NCBI GenBank assembly: GCA_045105695.1
Contig: JBGCDT010000055.1
Span: 31,407-95,406 of the forward strand
Origin: CALGLS01 sp045105695
GTDB lineage: Bacteria > Bacteroidota > Bacteroidia > Chitinophagales > Saprospiraceae
DNA: 64,000 nt
Direction of reading: 5' to 3'
The notes below the pieces were generated by a model. It searched no databases, was not told the origin of the DNA, and worked only from the letters and a program-made list of their open reading frames with translations. This document shows, in pieces, positions 1-9,700 of the stretch (position 1 is the first letter of the stretch; each line of letters begins with the position of its first letter). The translations under genes and the position numbers were made by a program.

Positions 1-467
1 TAGTTGAGGATGCAAATATCCTAGGTCGTTTAATTTATAATCTCTCTGTAGAACTATTGTTAGAAAATATTTTAGATACTACTCAGTATTTTCATCTAAA
101 AGCGTATCGTTTTATAAATGGAAAAACCAGAGCCTGCAATCTTTCCACAGCAGAAGGTACTGGAACACCACTACTGCATGAATCTGGCGTTTTGCTGCGA
201 AGCAGCGACTTTCAGCAAGGGGAATTGAATGTAGGAATAGATTTTATTTTCAATGAAAATATCGAAAGTAAAAGTCCTATCTACCTAGAGCTAAGACACA
301 CAGAGGAAAACTATTATCGCTTTCACAAGTCCATAGGAGAGCAGGAAGCCTTTAGTGCTAACCAAAGCGTATTCTCCTCAGAAGTCTTTTTCATCTACAA
401 TAATGTAGAAAATGGATTAGGAAATTTCAGTGGTTATAGCGCAGTATTGGATTCCTTATTATTCTGA
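1..467 (+). CDS. DUF4249 family lipoprotein, C-terminal part (5' end outside window)
   Basis: The frame is open from base 3 to the TGA at 465-467 and gives the last 154 residues of a protein that starts before the window. The end carries YNNVENGLGNFSGY preceded by a YYRFHKS segment, which resembles the C-terminus of DUF4249 proteins, Bacteroidota outer-membrane lipoproteins usually encoded next to a TonB-dependent receptor. A full-length DUF4249 gene with its receptor lies at the other end of the window (61266-64000), so the missing upstream neighbour may also be a receptor (inference). The biochemical function of the family is unknown. The lipobox cannot be seen because the N-terminus is missing. 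A hairpin terminator follows the stop codon. Confidence 0.72.
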   Translation, partial: VEDANILGRLIYNLSVELLLENILDTTQYFHLKAYRFINGKTRACNLSTAEGTGTPLLHESGVLLRSSDFQQGELNVGIDFIFNENIESKSPIYLELRHTEENYYRFHKSIGEQEAFSANQSVFSSEVFFIYNNVENGLGNFSGYSAVLDSLLF

Positions 468-475
468 AATAAAAA

Positions 476-510
476 AGCCAACATCAATGAAGATGCTGGC
501 TGCTATTTTA
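476..510 (+). terminator. Hairpin terminator after the DUF4249 gene
   Basis: AGCCAACATC (476-485) pairs with GATGCTGGCT (492-501) over ten positions with one mismatch and a six-base loop. An A-run precedes it and a T-rich tail follows. It begins nine bases after the stop codon. Confidence 0.65.
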
Positions 511-683
511 CTACTTTAAAAACAAAACTTATCTTTTTTAGTCCATAGCCACAAGGCTTTCTTGCACCTTGTTTCCTTATAGACGGGTGGAAATGGGGAA
601 CCCCCTACTGATTCTGAGTTTTTTTTGAAAAAAATCTTTTTCAGAAAAAAGGTATCCGACTCGATGGCGTGAATGATATTGCC

Positions 684-748
684 GTGGCTATGCCACTACA
701 GGTACTGGCGTAGCGATGCTACTATAGTTATTTTCGTGGCGATGCCAC
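684..748. repeat. Three REP-like hairpins spaced exactly 26 bp apart
   Basis: Three 13-base palindromes, each with a 5-bp stem and 3-base loop, start at 684 (GTGGCTATGCCAC), 710 (GTAGCGATGCTAC) and 736 (GTGGCGATGCCAC). Start-to-start spacing is 26 bp both times. Compensatory changes keep the stems paired. The last palindrome ends three bases from the stop codon of the TolC-like gene on the minus strand, so all three would lie in that transcript's 3' region. The rest of 468-751 is low-complexity sequence with no gene. Confidence 0.7.
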
Positions 749-751
749 TAA

Positions 752-2056
752 TTAGAAAGATTCGAGGTCGTTTGACAGGTAGTTCACTACGGGGGATTTG
801 CCGAGGAGACCTTTGATGGTAAGGATGTCAATGAAAGTCAGGGTCGCAGATTTTTCAATCTTTTGTAATTCTCTTTCACTTTTTAGGATACTTTCTTTTA
901 TTCGGAGTAACGTTAGAGGATGGACGGTTCCATTCTGAAGATACTTTTCGTAAGTGTCTTCTAGTTTGTTCTTTGCAATGTGATCTTGAATCAATTGATA
1001 CTCATCCATTAGATGGTCAAATTCTGCATAGGCTGTAATTAGATCCTCTTCAATCTCCAGGCGCAACCTTTCCTGCTGATATAGCTCGTCAAAGATTTCT
1101 AATTGAGCTTCATTGATGTTTACTCGGTTGGAAGATTTTGTTGGAATAATGAGACTCATCCCTAGAGAGAATTCTCTGAAAGGAGAAGCGTTGTTTCTGC
1201 CGGCATATTTGAGTTGAACAAAATCAAAAACCTTTTCTGTTTCAGCGACTTCCATGTCATAGTCCAACTTTGCAAGGTCGATATCGTTTTGCTGAATAGA
1301 TTCTTCTATGGTTGGATCTTGAGCAGCATCTAGTTTTTCCAAAACCTCTCTCATTGTTTCCACTGTGATCCAATTGCTGGCTTGTAGTTGGTACGTTTCT
1401 GAATTTTCTGTCTCTGGAAATAATTGACTTATGGAAAAAACCCTTTCATGATTAAGTTCTAAGAGTTCCTGATCAAGTTCTTGCAAGTCCTCCTCTGTTT
1501 TCAAAAGGCCGTCGATATTTAACTGCTGAGCATTGCGCATCATTTTTTTGTAGATGGTCTTTTTATCTTCTAGGATGATTCGCTTTTGGTCATACCATTC
1601 TAGTTCACTATCTGAAAAATACCACTTGGTGATATACTCATAGCGTTTGATGAGTTCCCGCTCGCGAAGAATTTGATCTTTTAATTCGTAGGACTGAATG
1701 GTGCTATTTGTTATTCTATTCTGAACATCTCTCGCAGATTTATTATTGAAATTCATTCTGAACAGATACTCTTGTCGACTGGCATCGAGTTCATCTGTTT
1801 CTGTTCTAAAGCTCATCTCATCGACCAAAGGCATCTTCTGATTTTCCTCTTTAAGGTATTGCAAGTTCTCTTGTAGCAATGCCCTTCCGTTAGTACTAAT
1901 GTTTTTAGACAAGAGCTGAGTAGTCGAAAAATCTCTTTGCGCAAAAGCATTGTTAGAAAATAGAAAAACTAACAAAGAAAGACTGAGCCGAAAAAACGAA
2001 ACAGATAAATTTCGACAAGAAGTGGTAATCTTAAAAGAATAGAAAGAGCAGTACAT
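752..2056 (-). CDS. TolC-like outer-membrane efflux protein
   Basis: A 434-residue exported protein. After a long N-region there is a hydrophobic signal segment ending in NAFAQ (residues about 24-40). The body is rich in charged helices with the long coiled-coil character of TolC-family outer-membrane channels; the stretch after about residue 240 is the most TolC-like, with an FREFSLGMSLIIP beta segment followed by another helical hairpin. The ATG overlaps the stop of the HlyD-like gene (TAATG), so the two are translationally coupled. It is the last gene of a three-gene set with DUF4956 and HlyD-like genes. The outer-membrane channel role is inferred from family and context; the cargo is unknown. 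The n-region is unusually long but no later start gives a better signal peptide. Confidence 0.72.
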   Translation of the reverse strand: MYCSFYSFKITTSCRNLSVSFFRLSLSLLVFLFSNNAFAQRDFSTTQLLSKNISTNGRALLQENLQYLKEENQKMPLVDEMSFRTETDELDASRQEYLFRMNFNNKSARDVQNRITNSTIQSYELKDQILRERELIKRYEYITKWYFSDSELEWYDQKRIILEDKKTIYKKMMRNAQQLNIDGLLKTEEDLQELDQELLELNHERVFSISQLFPETENSETYQLQASNWITVETMREVLEKLDAAQDPTIEESIQQNDIDLAKLDYDMEVAETEKVFDFVQLKYAGRNNASPFREFSLGMSLIIPTKSSNRVNINEAQLEIFDELYQQERLRLEIEEDLITAYAEFDHLMDEYQLIQDHIAKNKLEDTYEKYLQNGTVHPLTLLRIKESILKSERELQKIEKSATLTFIDILTIKGLLGKSPVVNYLSNDLESF

Positions 2057-3165
2057 TATTTATTAGCCGATTTGGAACTGATCGTGCTTTTTATTTCATC
2101 GTCCTTTGTAACCGTTTGTGTACGCAACAAAGAAAAGAAAGAAGCAAAAGAGTTTTCAGCTGATTCATGTAAAGAGTTAAGCATTACTTTTTCTTTTTGT
2201 AAAAAAGAATTATCTGCAGGAATGCTAATGAGAACTTCGCGGCCATAAGTTTTGATGTCTGGCATCTTACGAAGCCGTTCAGGGATTTCTACGATTCGAG
2301 AACCGAGGCCAGTGACCATACCTTCGATCTGTTGTTCGGGATGTAATGTGGAAGAGACCAACAAAGTATCACCAACCTTCACCTGCAAAATCAAGCTCTC
2401 GTGTACAAAGCCTTTTACAATAGTGGGGTTACGTTCATAAAAACGAATGAAGGTTTTAAAGGCGGGGAAGTTTTCCCCTTCCTTACAAAGTATATTTCCA
2501 ATCAATCCATCTGACGGAGCCAGAATTTCCAGTTGATTTTGTTCATCTTTATAATAATCAATCTCTCCTTGGATTTTTTGTTGCTGAACAGCAGAAGGTG
2601 TACGTAAGTAAGCCAGTTCGTTTTTTAATTGTTTTATTTCTGCATCAACGGGGTTCATAACAAGGGCTTTACTTTCCTCCAAAGCATTGAGCTTGATTTG
2701 ATTAGGAGATTCCTTTTGATCCAGATCTTCGTTTTTGAAGCTTTCTAAATCATTTAATAAACTTTTATTATAAGCAATTACTGCTTCTAGACTTTTTATA
2801 TCAGCATCAATTTCAGCAGCCTTGGTGTTCCGTTTTATTTCTAACTGCTCTATGCGATCGTTGATTTCCTGCTTGCGCAATTTTGTTTGTATCTCTAATT
2901 GCTTCATGTCCAAGTTCGCCGACTCTATTTTAAAACCGATAGAAGATTGTTTTACCTTCATTAGCAATTCTCCCTTGGTGACAGCTTGTCCTGGGATAAC
3001 TAAAATTTCTTCAATAGAGACCGCCTTGTCATGACTCAACTCTGTTTCTTTGTTCTCCGCAAAGCCATAGAAAAAAGCAGAAGCTTGTCCCAATGAACTA
3101 TTCATTTGGTACAATGCATAGCAAAGTGGAATGATGGCTAGATATAATAGATTAAATTTTTTCAT
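2056..3165 (-). CDS. HlyD-family periplasmic adaptor
   Basis: A 369-residue protein with one N-terminal membrane anchor (about residues 5-21), a first half-lipoyl motif containing ILVIPGQAVTKGELLMKV (about 54-71), a long coiled-coil hairpin (about 75-210) and a second half-lipoyl segment APSDGLIGNILCKEGENF (about 216-233), followed by a beta-barrel-like region. This is the order of membrane-fusion proteins that bridge an inner-membrane pump and a TolC channel. It sits 12 bp after the DUF4956 membrane gene and overlaps the TolC-like gene by one base. No ABC, RND or MFS pump is encoded beside it, so DUF4956 may be the inner-membrane partner (inference). Confidence 0.82.
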   Translation of the reverse strand: MKKFNLLYLAIIPLCYALYQMNSSLGQASAFFYGFAENKETELSHDKAVSIEEILVIPGQAVTKGELLMKVKQSSIGFKIESANLDMKQLEIQTKLRKQEINDRIEQLEIKRNTKAAEIDADIKSLEAVIAYNKSLLNDLESFKNEDLDQKESPNQIKLNALEESKALVMNPVDAEIKQLKNELAYLRTPSAVQQQKIQGEIDYYKDEQNQLEILAPSDGLIGNILCKEGENFPAFKTFIRFYERNPTIVKGFVHESLILQVKVGDTLLVSSTLHPEQQIEGMVTGLGSRIVEIPERLRKMPDIKTYGREVLISIPADNSFLQKEKVMLNSLHESAENSFASFFSLLRTQTVTKDDEIKSTISSKSANK

Positions 3166-3177
3166 TGTCTTAAGCGG

Positions 3178-3873
3178 TTATATAGCTTCTCCAATATCAT
3201 TTTGAAAAACTAAACTTATTACTTTTAGATCAGGGAACTCCTTTAGATTTGCGACTAAATTCCCACCACTAAAAGTATCTCTTAATTTCAAACGATATTC
3301 GTATAACATCAGGTGTGCTTTCTTATCACTTGGAAATACCTTGTAGCTGACAATTGCATATTTTTTACAAAAAGTATTCAGCTCTTTTTCTAATTCAGGA
3401 TAAGATTCATAATCACGAGGCACTTGTAAACGAAGTGTTCCCGTCAGTGATTTCTTTTTACTAAAAGATGAGAAGCGCAGCAGAAAAGCAGTCAGGCAAA
3501 AACCAATCGTCCCGACAAAGGCAATCAAAAAACCAAACACACCACAGGCAATACCTGCAGCAATGGAAGAGAAAATAAAAACAATATTTCGTGGATCTCG
3601 AACGGTTGTTCTGAAACGAATAATAGAGAGTGCTCCTAGCATTCCTAAACCTCGGGCAACAGAGTCACCAATGGCTTGAATAATGGTAGCGGCAACAACG
3701 GTAATCAAAACCATCGCTTGTAAAAAGTGGTCGGGACGTGTGACCGTCCTACTCGTTTTTTCATAAGTGAAGGAAATCATTACCCCTAGCAATAGTGCAC
3801 ACAATACCGTAAAGACTATGGCAATCAGAGTTGGGTTTTCTGAATTGTACTGAATTGAAGATATATCAAACAT
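3178..3873 (-). CDS. DUF4956 membrane protein
   Basis: A 231-residue protein with about four hydrophobic segments (near residues 15-36, 52-68, 96-112 and 113-133) and a soluble C-terminal domain of roughly 90 residues. The segment GALSIIRFRTTVRDPRN after the second helix is the signature I associate with DUF4956. Members of this family are often found near polyphosphate-polymerase-like (VTC) and CotH genes, but neither is present here. It is the first gene of a probable three-gene operon with the HlyD-like and TolC-like genes, so it occupies the place normally held by an inner-membrane transporter. No catalytic or transport function is established for it. Confidence 0.8.
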   Translation of the reverse strand: MFDISSIQYNSENPTLIAIVFTVLCALLLGVMISFTYEKTSRTVTRPDHFLQAMVLITVVAATIIQAIGDSVARGLGMLGALSIIRFRTTVRDPRNIVFIFSSIAAGIACGVFGFLIAFVGTIGFCLTAFLLRFSSFSKKKSLTGTLRLQVPRDYESYPELEKELNTFCKKYAIVSYKVFPSDKKAHLMLYEYRLKLRDTFSGGNLVANLKEFPDLKVISLVFQNDIGEAI

Positions 3874-4344
3874 GTTAAATAATAATTTCAGGTTGTTAGC
3901 TCAAAGCAAATGGTTGCTAGCTGCTAACTCAATTTTTCAGGAACAACTTTAATAGTCAAATGCAATTATAATTCTTTATTCACAAGCCGTGCTCGAAACG
4001 GTGAACACTTTAAATACAGGCGGACGATAAAAAGACCTACCTAAATAAGCGTATTTCTTTAGAGAATTACTGGTGATTGTTAGACTTAATTTACCTTTTG
4101 AAAGAGGGCATACATTTTCTGAAACAGGTAAAATTATATTTGGAAGTTATCAAACAGAATTCCTGTGGAAAGAACATGATTAGTTTGATTTTTAAGTCAT
4201 ACCCTGCAAGTTAAGGCATTGTGCTGTAAGTTGTTTTATTTTACCACCTCTTTTTTCTCCAAGGATTATACTACTTCTATCAGAACAAGTTAGTTATTCC
4301 ACAAAGTTGAGCTATGGTGTTATTATAATTACGCAAACTGATGG
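3874..4344. other. Intergenic region between methyltransferase and DUF4956 genes
   Basis: 471 bases of AT-rich sequence without a convincing reading frame, tRNA or strong hairpin. It should contain the promoter of the DUF4956 operon (minus strand, near 3880-3960), but I could not pick out a clear TTTG / TAnnTTTG pair. Confidence 0.5.
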
Positions 4345-5268
4345 TTAAAGTTGGGATGCCAGGTAGCTGTGGCTAATAGCAATTTCTTCAGCTGATAGAT
4401 TCTTTAGGTAACTATGGATTGGTAAACTTTTCACCAGTCCCACATCACCAGGTCTATTCACTTCCTCGTTTATTGGAATATTCAGTACTTGATACATTTT
4501 ACGAAAATGACTGATTCGTAATCTGTTCTGAGGTTGAATAGAATTGTCAATGCGATCCCACTGCTCAGGACTAAATTTAAGAAAGTTGTAAATCGAAATA
4601 CTCTGGTCTAGGTGTGCAAAGTGATCAGACATATCTATGAAGTGGCTCATCAGACCTCCTGGGGCCAGTACTCTCTTGAACTCAATCAAGATATCCCTTA
4701 AAATATCTTCATAGATATGTTCAAAAGTATTGTTTGATAAAACGAGCTCTACACTATTCTCACTCAAAGGCAAATTTCGAGCATCTGTCACTAGATAATC
4801 AAAATTTAGTTTCTGACAACAATCTTCAAATGTTAATTGGCTGAAGCGCTTAAGAATATCTTCGAGTATTTTCCAACGTTCCTCTTTAATAGGAACGAAT
4901 TGCTCTAGTTGTCCTGATTTATTACTTTCCAGAAATGCATTTAGTGTAGTTCCCAGTTTTTCCTTATTTGTCAATCGACTGAGATCTACAGAGGTTATTT
5001 TTTCAGCTCCTGTCAGAAAGCAGCAAATAGGTATAACTGGGTACCAACCTGTTCCGATTTCTAAGGCGGACCAGTTGGGTTTATCAACTAAGTACTTGTT
5101 TCTGAATTGGTTATGTTGTTTGAAATGGATGAGTTTATCTTCAAAGTAAGCATCAGATAGCTGAACGCCTTTAGTGATATAGGTTTGAAATAGCAGATTC
5201 AACCGATGTTTGAAGGGTAGAAAAGAAATTGTTTTTTGAATAACAGCCTTGAGTATCCATTTTTTCAT
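4345..5268 (-). CDS. Class I SAM-dependent methyltransferase
   Basis: A 307-residue soluble protein. Residues 68-74 (ALEIGTG) form the glycine-rich SAM-binding motif I, a VTDARNLPL stretch fits the acidic/adenine-binding motif region, and VLSNNTFEHI followed by EFKRVLAPGGL fits motifs IV to VI of Methyltransf_11 enzymes that act on small molecules or lipids. About 65 residues precede motif I. The substrate cannot be deduced. The gene stands alone, divergent from tRNA-Gln and separated from the DUF4956 operon by 471 bp. Confidence 0.85.
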   Translation of the reverse strand: MKKWILKAVIQKTISFLPFKHRLNLLFQTYITKGVQLSDAYFEDKLIHFKQHNQFRNKYLVDKPNWSALEIGTGWYPVIPICCFLTGAEKITSVDLSRLTNKEKLGTTLNAFLESNKSGQLEQFVPIKEERWKILEDILKRFSQLTFEDCCQKLNFDYLVTDARNLPLSENSVELVLSNNTFEHIYEDILRDILIEFKRVLAPGGLMSHFIDMSDHFAHLDQSISIYNFLKFSPEQWDRIDNSIQPQNRLRISHFRKMYQVLNIPINEEVNRPGDVGLVKSLPIHSYLKNLSAEEIAISHSYLASQL

Positions 5269-5331
5269 GGAACAAAAATAAGGGGATACCCTTAAAAACC
5301 TGCTTTATAAGAAAAAAGATTAATAATGAAT

Positions 5332-5363
5332 TTTGACTAAATGAATAAAAAGTTATAAATTTG
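5332..5363 (+). promoter_or_regulatory. Promoter of tRNA-Gln
   Basis: TTTG at 5332-5335 and TAAATTTG at 5356-5363 match the Bacteroidota -33 (TTTG) and -7 (TAnnTTTG) boxes with a 20-base spacer. The tRNA begins 28 bases downstream. Confidence 0.7.
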
Positions 5364-5390
5364 CAGTCGCTTCCTAAAAGCGAAAGGTTT

Positions 5391-5461
5391 TGACCCATGG
5401 TGTAATGGTAACACACTTGGTTTTGGTCCAAGCATTCAAGGTTCGAGCCCTTGTGGGTCAA
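5391..5461 (+). tRNA. tRNA-Gln (anticodon TTG)
   Basis: A full cloverleaf can be folded: acceptor TGACCCA with TGGGTCA, a D-arm with TGGTAA, anticodon stem CTTGG/CCAAG around loop TTTTGGT (anticodon TTG), and T-arm CAAGG/CCTTG with TTCGAGC. Discriminator A at 5461. CCA is not encoded. A promoter lies upstream and a UUCG-loop terminator follows at once. Confidence 0.97.
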
Positions 5462-5464
5462 CAA

Positions 5465-5494
5465 AAAAAGGCTGTTCTTCGGAACGGCCTTTTT
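5465..5494. terminator. UUCG-tetraloop terminator after tRNA-Gln
   Basis: GGCTGTTC (470-477) pairs with GAACGGCC (482-489) with a C(UUCG)G loop, flanked by an A-run and a T-run. It can serve tRNA-Gln on the plus strand and the convergent YcaQ-like gene on the minus strand. Confidence 0.9.
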
Positions 5495-5506
5495 GTTTTT
5501 ATTATA

Positions 5507-6667
5507 CTAGGTAAGTAGCTTTTTGGAATCCTCTATAAACAAGGAGTTATTGAACTGCTGAAAATCAGATAGTGCCTTTTTCAATACAGGTAAAACCTGG
5601 CTCTTATTCACATCATTCTCCCAAACTAAATTTTTTACTCGCAAAACGCTAACCTTCCGATCTGCCTTCAAATCAATCTGCCCAACAAACTGAGTCCCAA
5701 ACAACAGAGGCAAACTAAAGTACCCCACCTTCCTTTTCGCCTCCGTAACATAGCACTCCAACGTATAATCAAAATCAAAAAGATCTTGCATCCGCTTACG
5801 CTGAATAATCAGATTATCAAAAGGAGAAAGAATTTTGAGCTGCTTTCTTTTGCGACTTTTTTCAAACTGCTCTATGTCCCTCTTTATAGCAACATAATCA
5901 TCTGAATCTGCCTTGCTCAGTTTGATGTTGACCAGGATTTTGTCTTCAATGAGTTCTTGTATCAGAACGTCCAATTGTTTTCTAGGAATAGTAATCAAGT
6001 GACCAATCTCTTTAGGTCGCATTATTCCATTTGCATGAAGATCCCGTAGAATTAGATGTTTGTAATACTCTTGTTGGGAAGGGAGCGTAGTATTTACATC
6101 GGTGGGTAAAACCCGTTCGGTCAAATCAAAAATTTTCTGAAAACTTTGTCTGCCGCTAACCATTAATGTGCCTTCCATAAATAATTGACGGAGTGCCTGA
6201 TTTATAGGATGGCCACCCCAGGCATGATCATAGGAAAGACTTTTATCTTTTTTGAAATCAATGCTTCTACTTGGTCCTTCAGCTTTAATTTTATCATAAG
6301 CCCATTTCATCCACTTTTCATCCCGCTTTCGCCAATGGCCAAAACCGGCTTTTATTTTTTCCATGAAGGGTAAGCTGTAACGATAGTTTTTCATAGGTAA
6401 GTAACTAGCAGCGTGAGACCAATATTCGAAGATCTTTCGCTCTTGCTCTAAATTTTCTAACATTGCTCCTACATAGTTGGGAATCCTTGTCTTCAGTATG
6501 TGATGATGCGCCCGTTCAACTACAGATATGGTATCAATTTGAATATAGCCCAAATGCTCAATGACATTCAGTGTTCCATTTTTACCTATGAAGTCAGACT
6601 TGCTTAATAACAATTGTCTGGAGACGATAAAAGATCGAGCTTGTGAAAGGGAAAGTTTTATTTCCAA
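5507..6667 (-). CDS. YcaQ/AlkX-type winged-helix DNA glycosylase
   Basis: A 386-residue HTH_42 family protein. The family (E. coli YcaQ/AlkX, Streptomyces AlkZ) unhooks interstrand DNA crosslinks and removes bulky alkylated bases. The segment GYIQIDTISVVERAHHHIL holds the catalytic motif as Q43-I44-D45, the Q-x-D form of the YcaQ subgroup rather than the Q-x-Q form of AlkZ. EYWSHAASYLP and LSPFDNLI near the C-terminus are further family landmarks. Length fits the family. It converges on tRNA-Gln with the shared terminator at 5465-5494. Confidence 0.88.
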   Translation of the reverse strand: MEIKLSLSQARSFIVSRQLLLSKSDFIGKNGTLNVIEHLGYIQIDTISVVERAHHHILKTRIPNYVGAMLENLEQERKIFEYWSHAASYLPMKNYRYSLPFMEKIKAGFGHWRKRDEKWMKWAYDKIKAEGPSRSIDFKKDKSLSYDHAWGGHPINQALRQLFMEGTLMVSGRQSFQKIFDLTERVLPTDVNTTLPSQQEYYKHLILRDLHANGIMRPKEIGHLITIPRKQLDVLIQELIEDKILVNIKLSKADSDDYVAIKRDIEQFEKSRKRKQLKILSPFDNLIIQRKRMQDLFDFDYTLECYVTEAKRKVGYFSLPLLFGTQFVGQIDLKADRKVSVLRVKNLVWENDVNKSQVLPVLKKALSDFQQFNNSLFIEDSKKLLT

Positions 6668-6775
6668 AGAAAAGTATTTAAGGTGTTTTTGAAAAACCGA
6701 AATAATAATAAATACTATTATTTAGCAAAAGAAAGTCATCTTCTAGCACAAACATAAAGTAGAGTAAAAAACAAA

Positions 6776-9700
6776 CTATCTCAATAGAGTGATATTACCC
6801 TTGTCAGAAAAAGATTCTCCACCAACGCAATCCACTTCTAGATAGTAACCAAAAACATCTGGAGCTAACTGTTTTCCGTTGTAAGTCCCATCCCAAAATC
6901 CATCAATGTCGAAAGTCTCAAAAACCTTTTCTCCCCAGCGGTTAAAGACCATTAAGTGTAATCGCTCCATGCTATTTCCATAAACTCGTAGGATGTCATT
7001 TTCGTTATCGCCATTTGGTGTAAAAGCATTCGGAATAAAAATGTGAGGAGGTAAACAGATAGGAATTTCTGTTCGCGTTTGAATTGTAAACTCATTGTTA
7101 CAACCTAGACTATCTGTTACAACAGCAATGTATTCTGTATCTTCTAAAGGAGTGGCCAAAGGATCGAAACAATCATCACAACTTAGCCCCTCCGATGGCG
7201 TCCAGCTATAATTATATTCTGAAGGAAATGGTCCAAGGGCGACTGTATCCCCTAGGAGAATAGTTACTTCCGGTAAAATTGTAATCACAGGGTTTGAACG
7301 AATCTCCAAGGTTACACAATGCATACTATCACAACCGTTGACTGTCTGAGCCGTTTTACAATAAGTTCCTGCACTTTCATAAATAACTCCGTCTATAGTA
7401 ACAGATTCTCCTTCACAGATAATAAGTTCATCCTCGGTATTGATTGAAAGATTTTCTTCAACTGTTATACAATGAATACTATCGCAGCCCGTAAATTGGC
7501 TTACCATTGTGTCGCAGTAAATACCTGGAGTAGAAATATTTTGACCAAAAATCATCACGGACTCTCCATCGCAAAAACCGGTAACTTCCGAGGTCGCTTC
7601 GCTACCAAGAACATTCACCTCAATAGAAGCTGTTGAAGAACAGCCTATAGCATCACTACCTGTCAGGAAATAAGTAGTGGAAACAGTTGGTGAAGCAAAA
7701 GTCTCAGAGCAATCTGTACAACTCAATCCAGTGGCGGGCGACCAAGAGTAATTCAATGCTCCTCCATAACTCAGTAATGTAGAATCACCATTACAAACCG
7801 TTGCATTGGCTGGACCGTTCAAAGTAGGCGCTGCACCAAAATCAATGTCAATTTGATCTGTATTTTGACATCCTTCAGGATTGGTTACCGTCAATGTGAA
7901 AGTTGTAGGAGTATTGTTATTCATTGTAGGGTTGAATACTTCTGAATCACTTAATAGGTTCGCCGGAGACCACTGATAAGTATACTCAGCATTGTACAAA
8001 GCTTCTAACTGGACCGTACTGCTTTCGCAAAAAAGTGTATCATTCCCCGCAAAGGCAATCGGAGCATCAGCTACTTGAATCATAATACTATCTGTGCTAT
8101 TGCATCCTAAAGCATCTGTCAATTGAACGGAATAAACTGCATTTTCAGTTGGCGAAATCCACTGTTCTGCGAGTGCTGGGTTTAGAATGTCAGGACCGTC
8201 CCACAAGTAAAAGTTAGCATTTGTTGTCTGTAAAAGAAGAGAATCCCCAAGACAAATTTGTGTCGCATCAGCTGTTATCTCTAAGGTCGGCTGGACCACC
8301 ACCGTGAATTTATATGCAATGACACAGTCTTGTCCATCATCTTCTGTAAGGGTATAAGTCAACGTATTTGTATTGTTAGAACTGTTTATAAGATCTATTG
8401 AAGTAGTAGCACAATCTGTACAGCTCAGTCCAGTACTAGGGCTCCATTGGTAGGTGGCCATTGGATTTTCTGGTATGCCTATATTTTGGCTTTCGCCAGA
8501 ACAAAGGACAGTTTCCTCTGGAACTAAGTAATTTACAGTGGTCGTTAATGGTTGCTCATCTCCTGCACAAGTACAATGTTTGCTTTCGTCAATGACAGCT
8601 ATCAAGTCACAAGCTTGACCACTATCCATAATAAAAGTCCCGTTGAGTATAAGAGAATTGTCAGTCGTAATCGTATTGTTAGAAATATCACTGTATACGA
8701 GAAAATCACCGACTGACCAATCTCCAGAGTTGTCGCTGTCTATGTAGAAATCTACAATTAGCGGAGGCTCAGAGTCATTACCGATGTTATTAATAAATAT
8801 GCTGTAGTCAATGGTTTCATCTGTTCCGGAAGGTGTAACGGTGACTTTAAAATCGCTTAGATCAAAGGAGGCTCGGTCGATGTTTAACTGCAAAATACTA
8901 CTTCCTGTTTCTACTAAAATATTACAAGTCGAATTATCTGCGGTGCAAAGTGCAGAGGCAGGCCCTACTGTTTGTAAGAGCATAATTCGAGGACCACATT
9001 CCAAATCAGACAGCCCCATTATTTCAATGTCAAAAGCAATAGCATCTCCTGCAACGATGTTTGGAATCAAAGGCCATTTCAATACTTGCAAATTATTAAT
9101 CATCGCAAGTAGTGGCTCCTGATTCACTGCGTTCGTGTTTCCTGAAAAGGAATTTGGAACATAACTGATGCCAGCTGGAAGCGTTATGAAGATGCTGTCG
9201 CCATTTATAGTGTTTGCATCTGCGATGAGATTGACGGAGACTGAAGTACTGTCTTCACAGTTCACAGTAGGAGTTCCACTGACTGCGCTAATAGAGGAAT
9301 TGTATGGCGGTGGCAATCCACTCAGGGTAATTGGTTCGCCCGCTTCCGCTAAACTATTCGTCGGAATACCACAAACTTGTTCTGCATCAGCAAAGAAAAT
9401 TGGATAGGAACCAGCGATGAAGTCACAATTGGTAAACAATTGAAAACGAATCTGAAAGCTATGACTTGGATTGGAAATAAAGCCAGGTAAACCATTTTGT
9501 CCAATGCTGTCTTGTGTAAGTGCTATGTTCCAAAGCATTGTCCCGGTACCGGTATCAATGGGATCTCCAATTACTGTAAAAGCATTGTTGGAAGGATAGC
9601 TAATTTCACTGGATCCAGGTAAAACAAAAACACCTGGTGGTAGTTGTACTTCCACTGTTGGTTGATAAGCTGTACCTAGATTTGCATTGAAAATGGTAAT

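Noticed and set aside
5171..5464. Minus-strand open frame across tRNA-Gln
   Set aside because: It runs through the tRNA and its promoter and is only a shadow of them.
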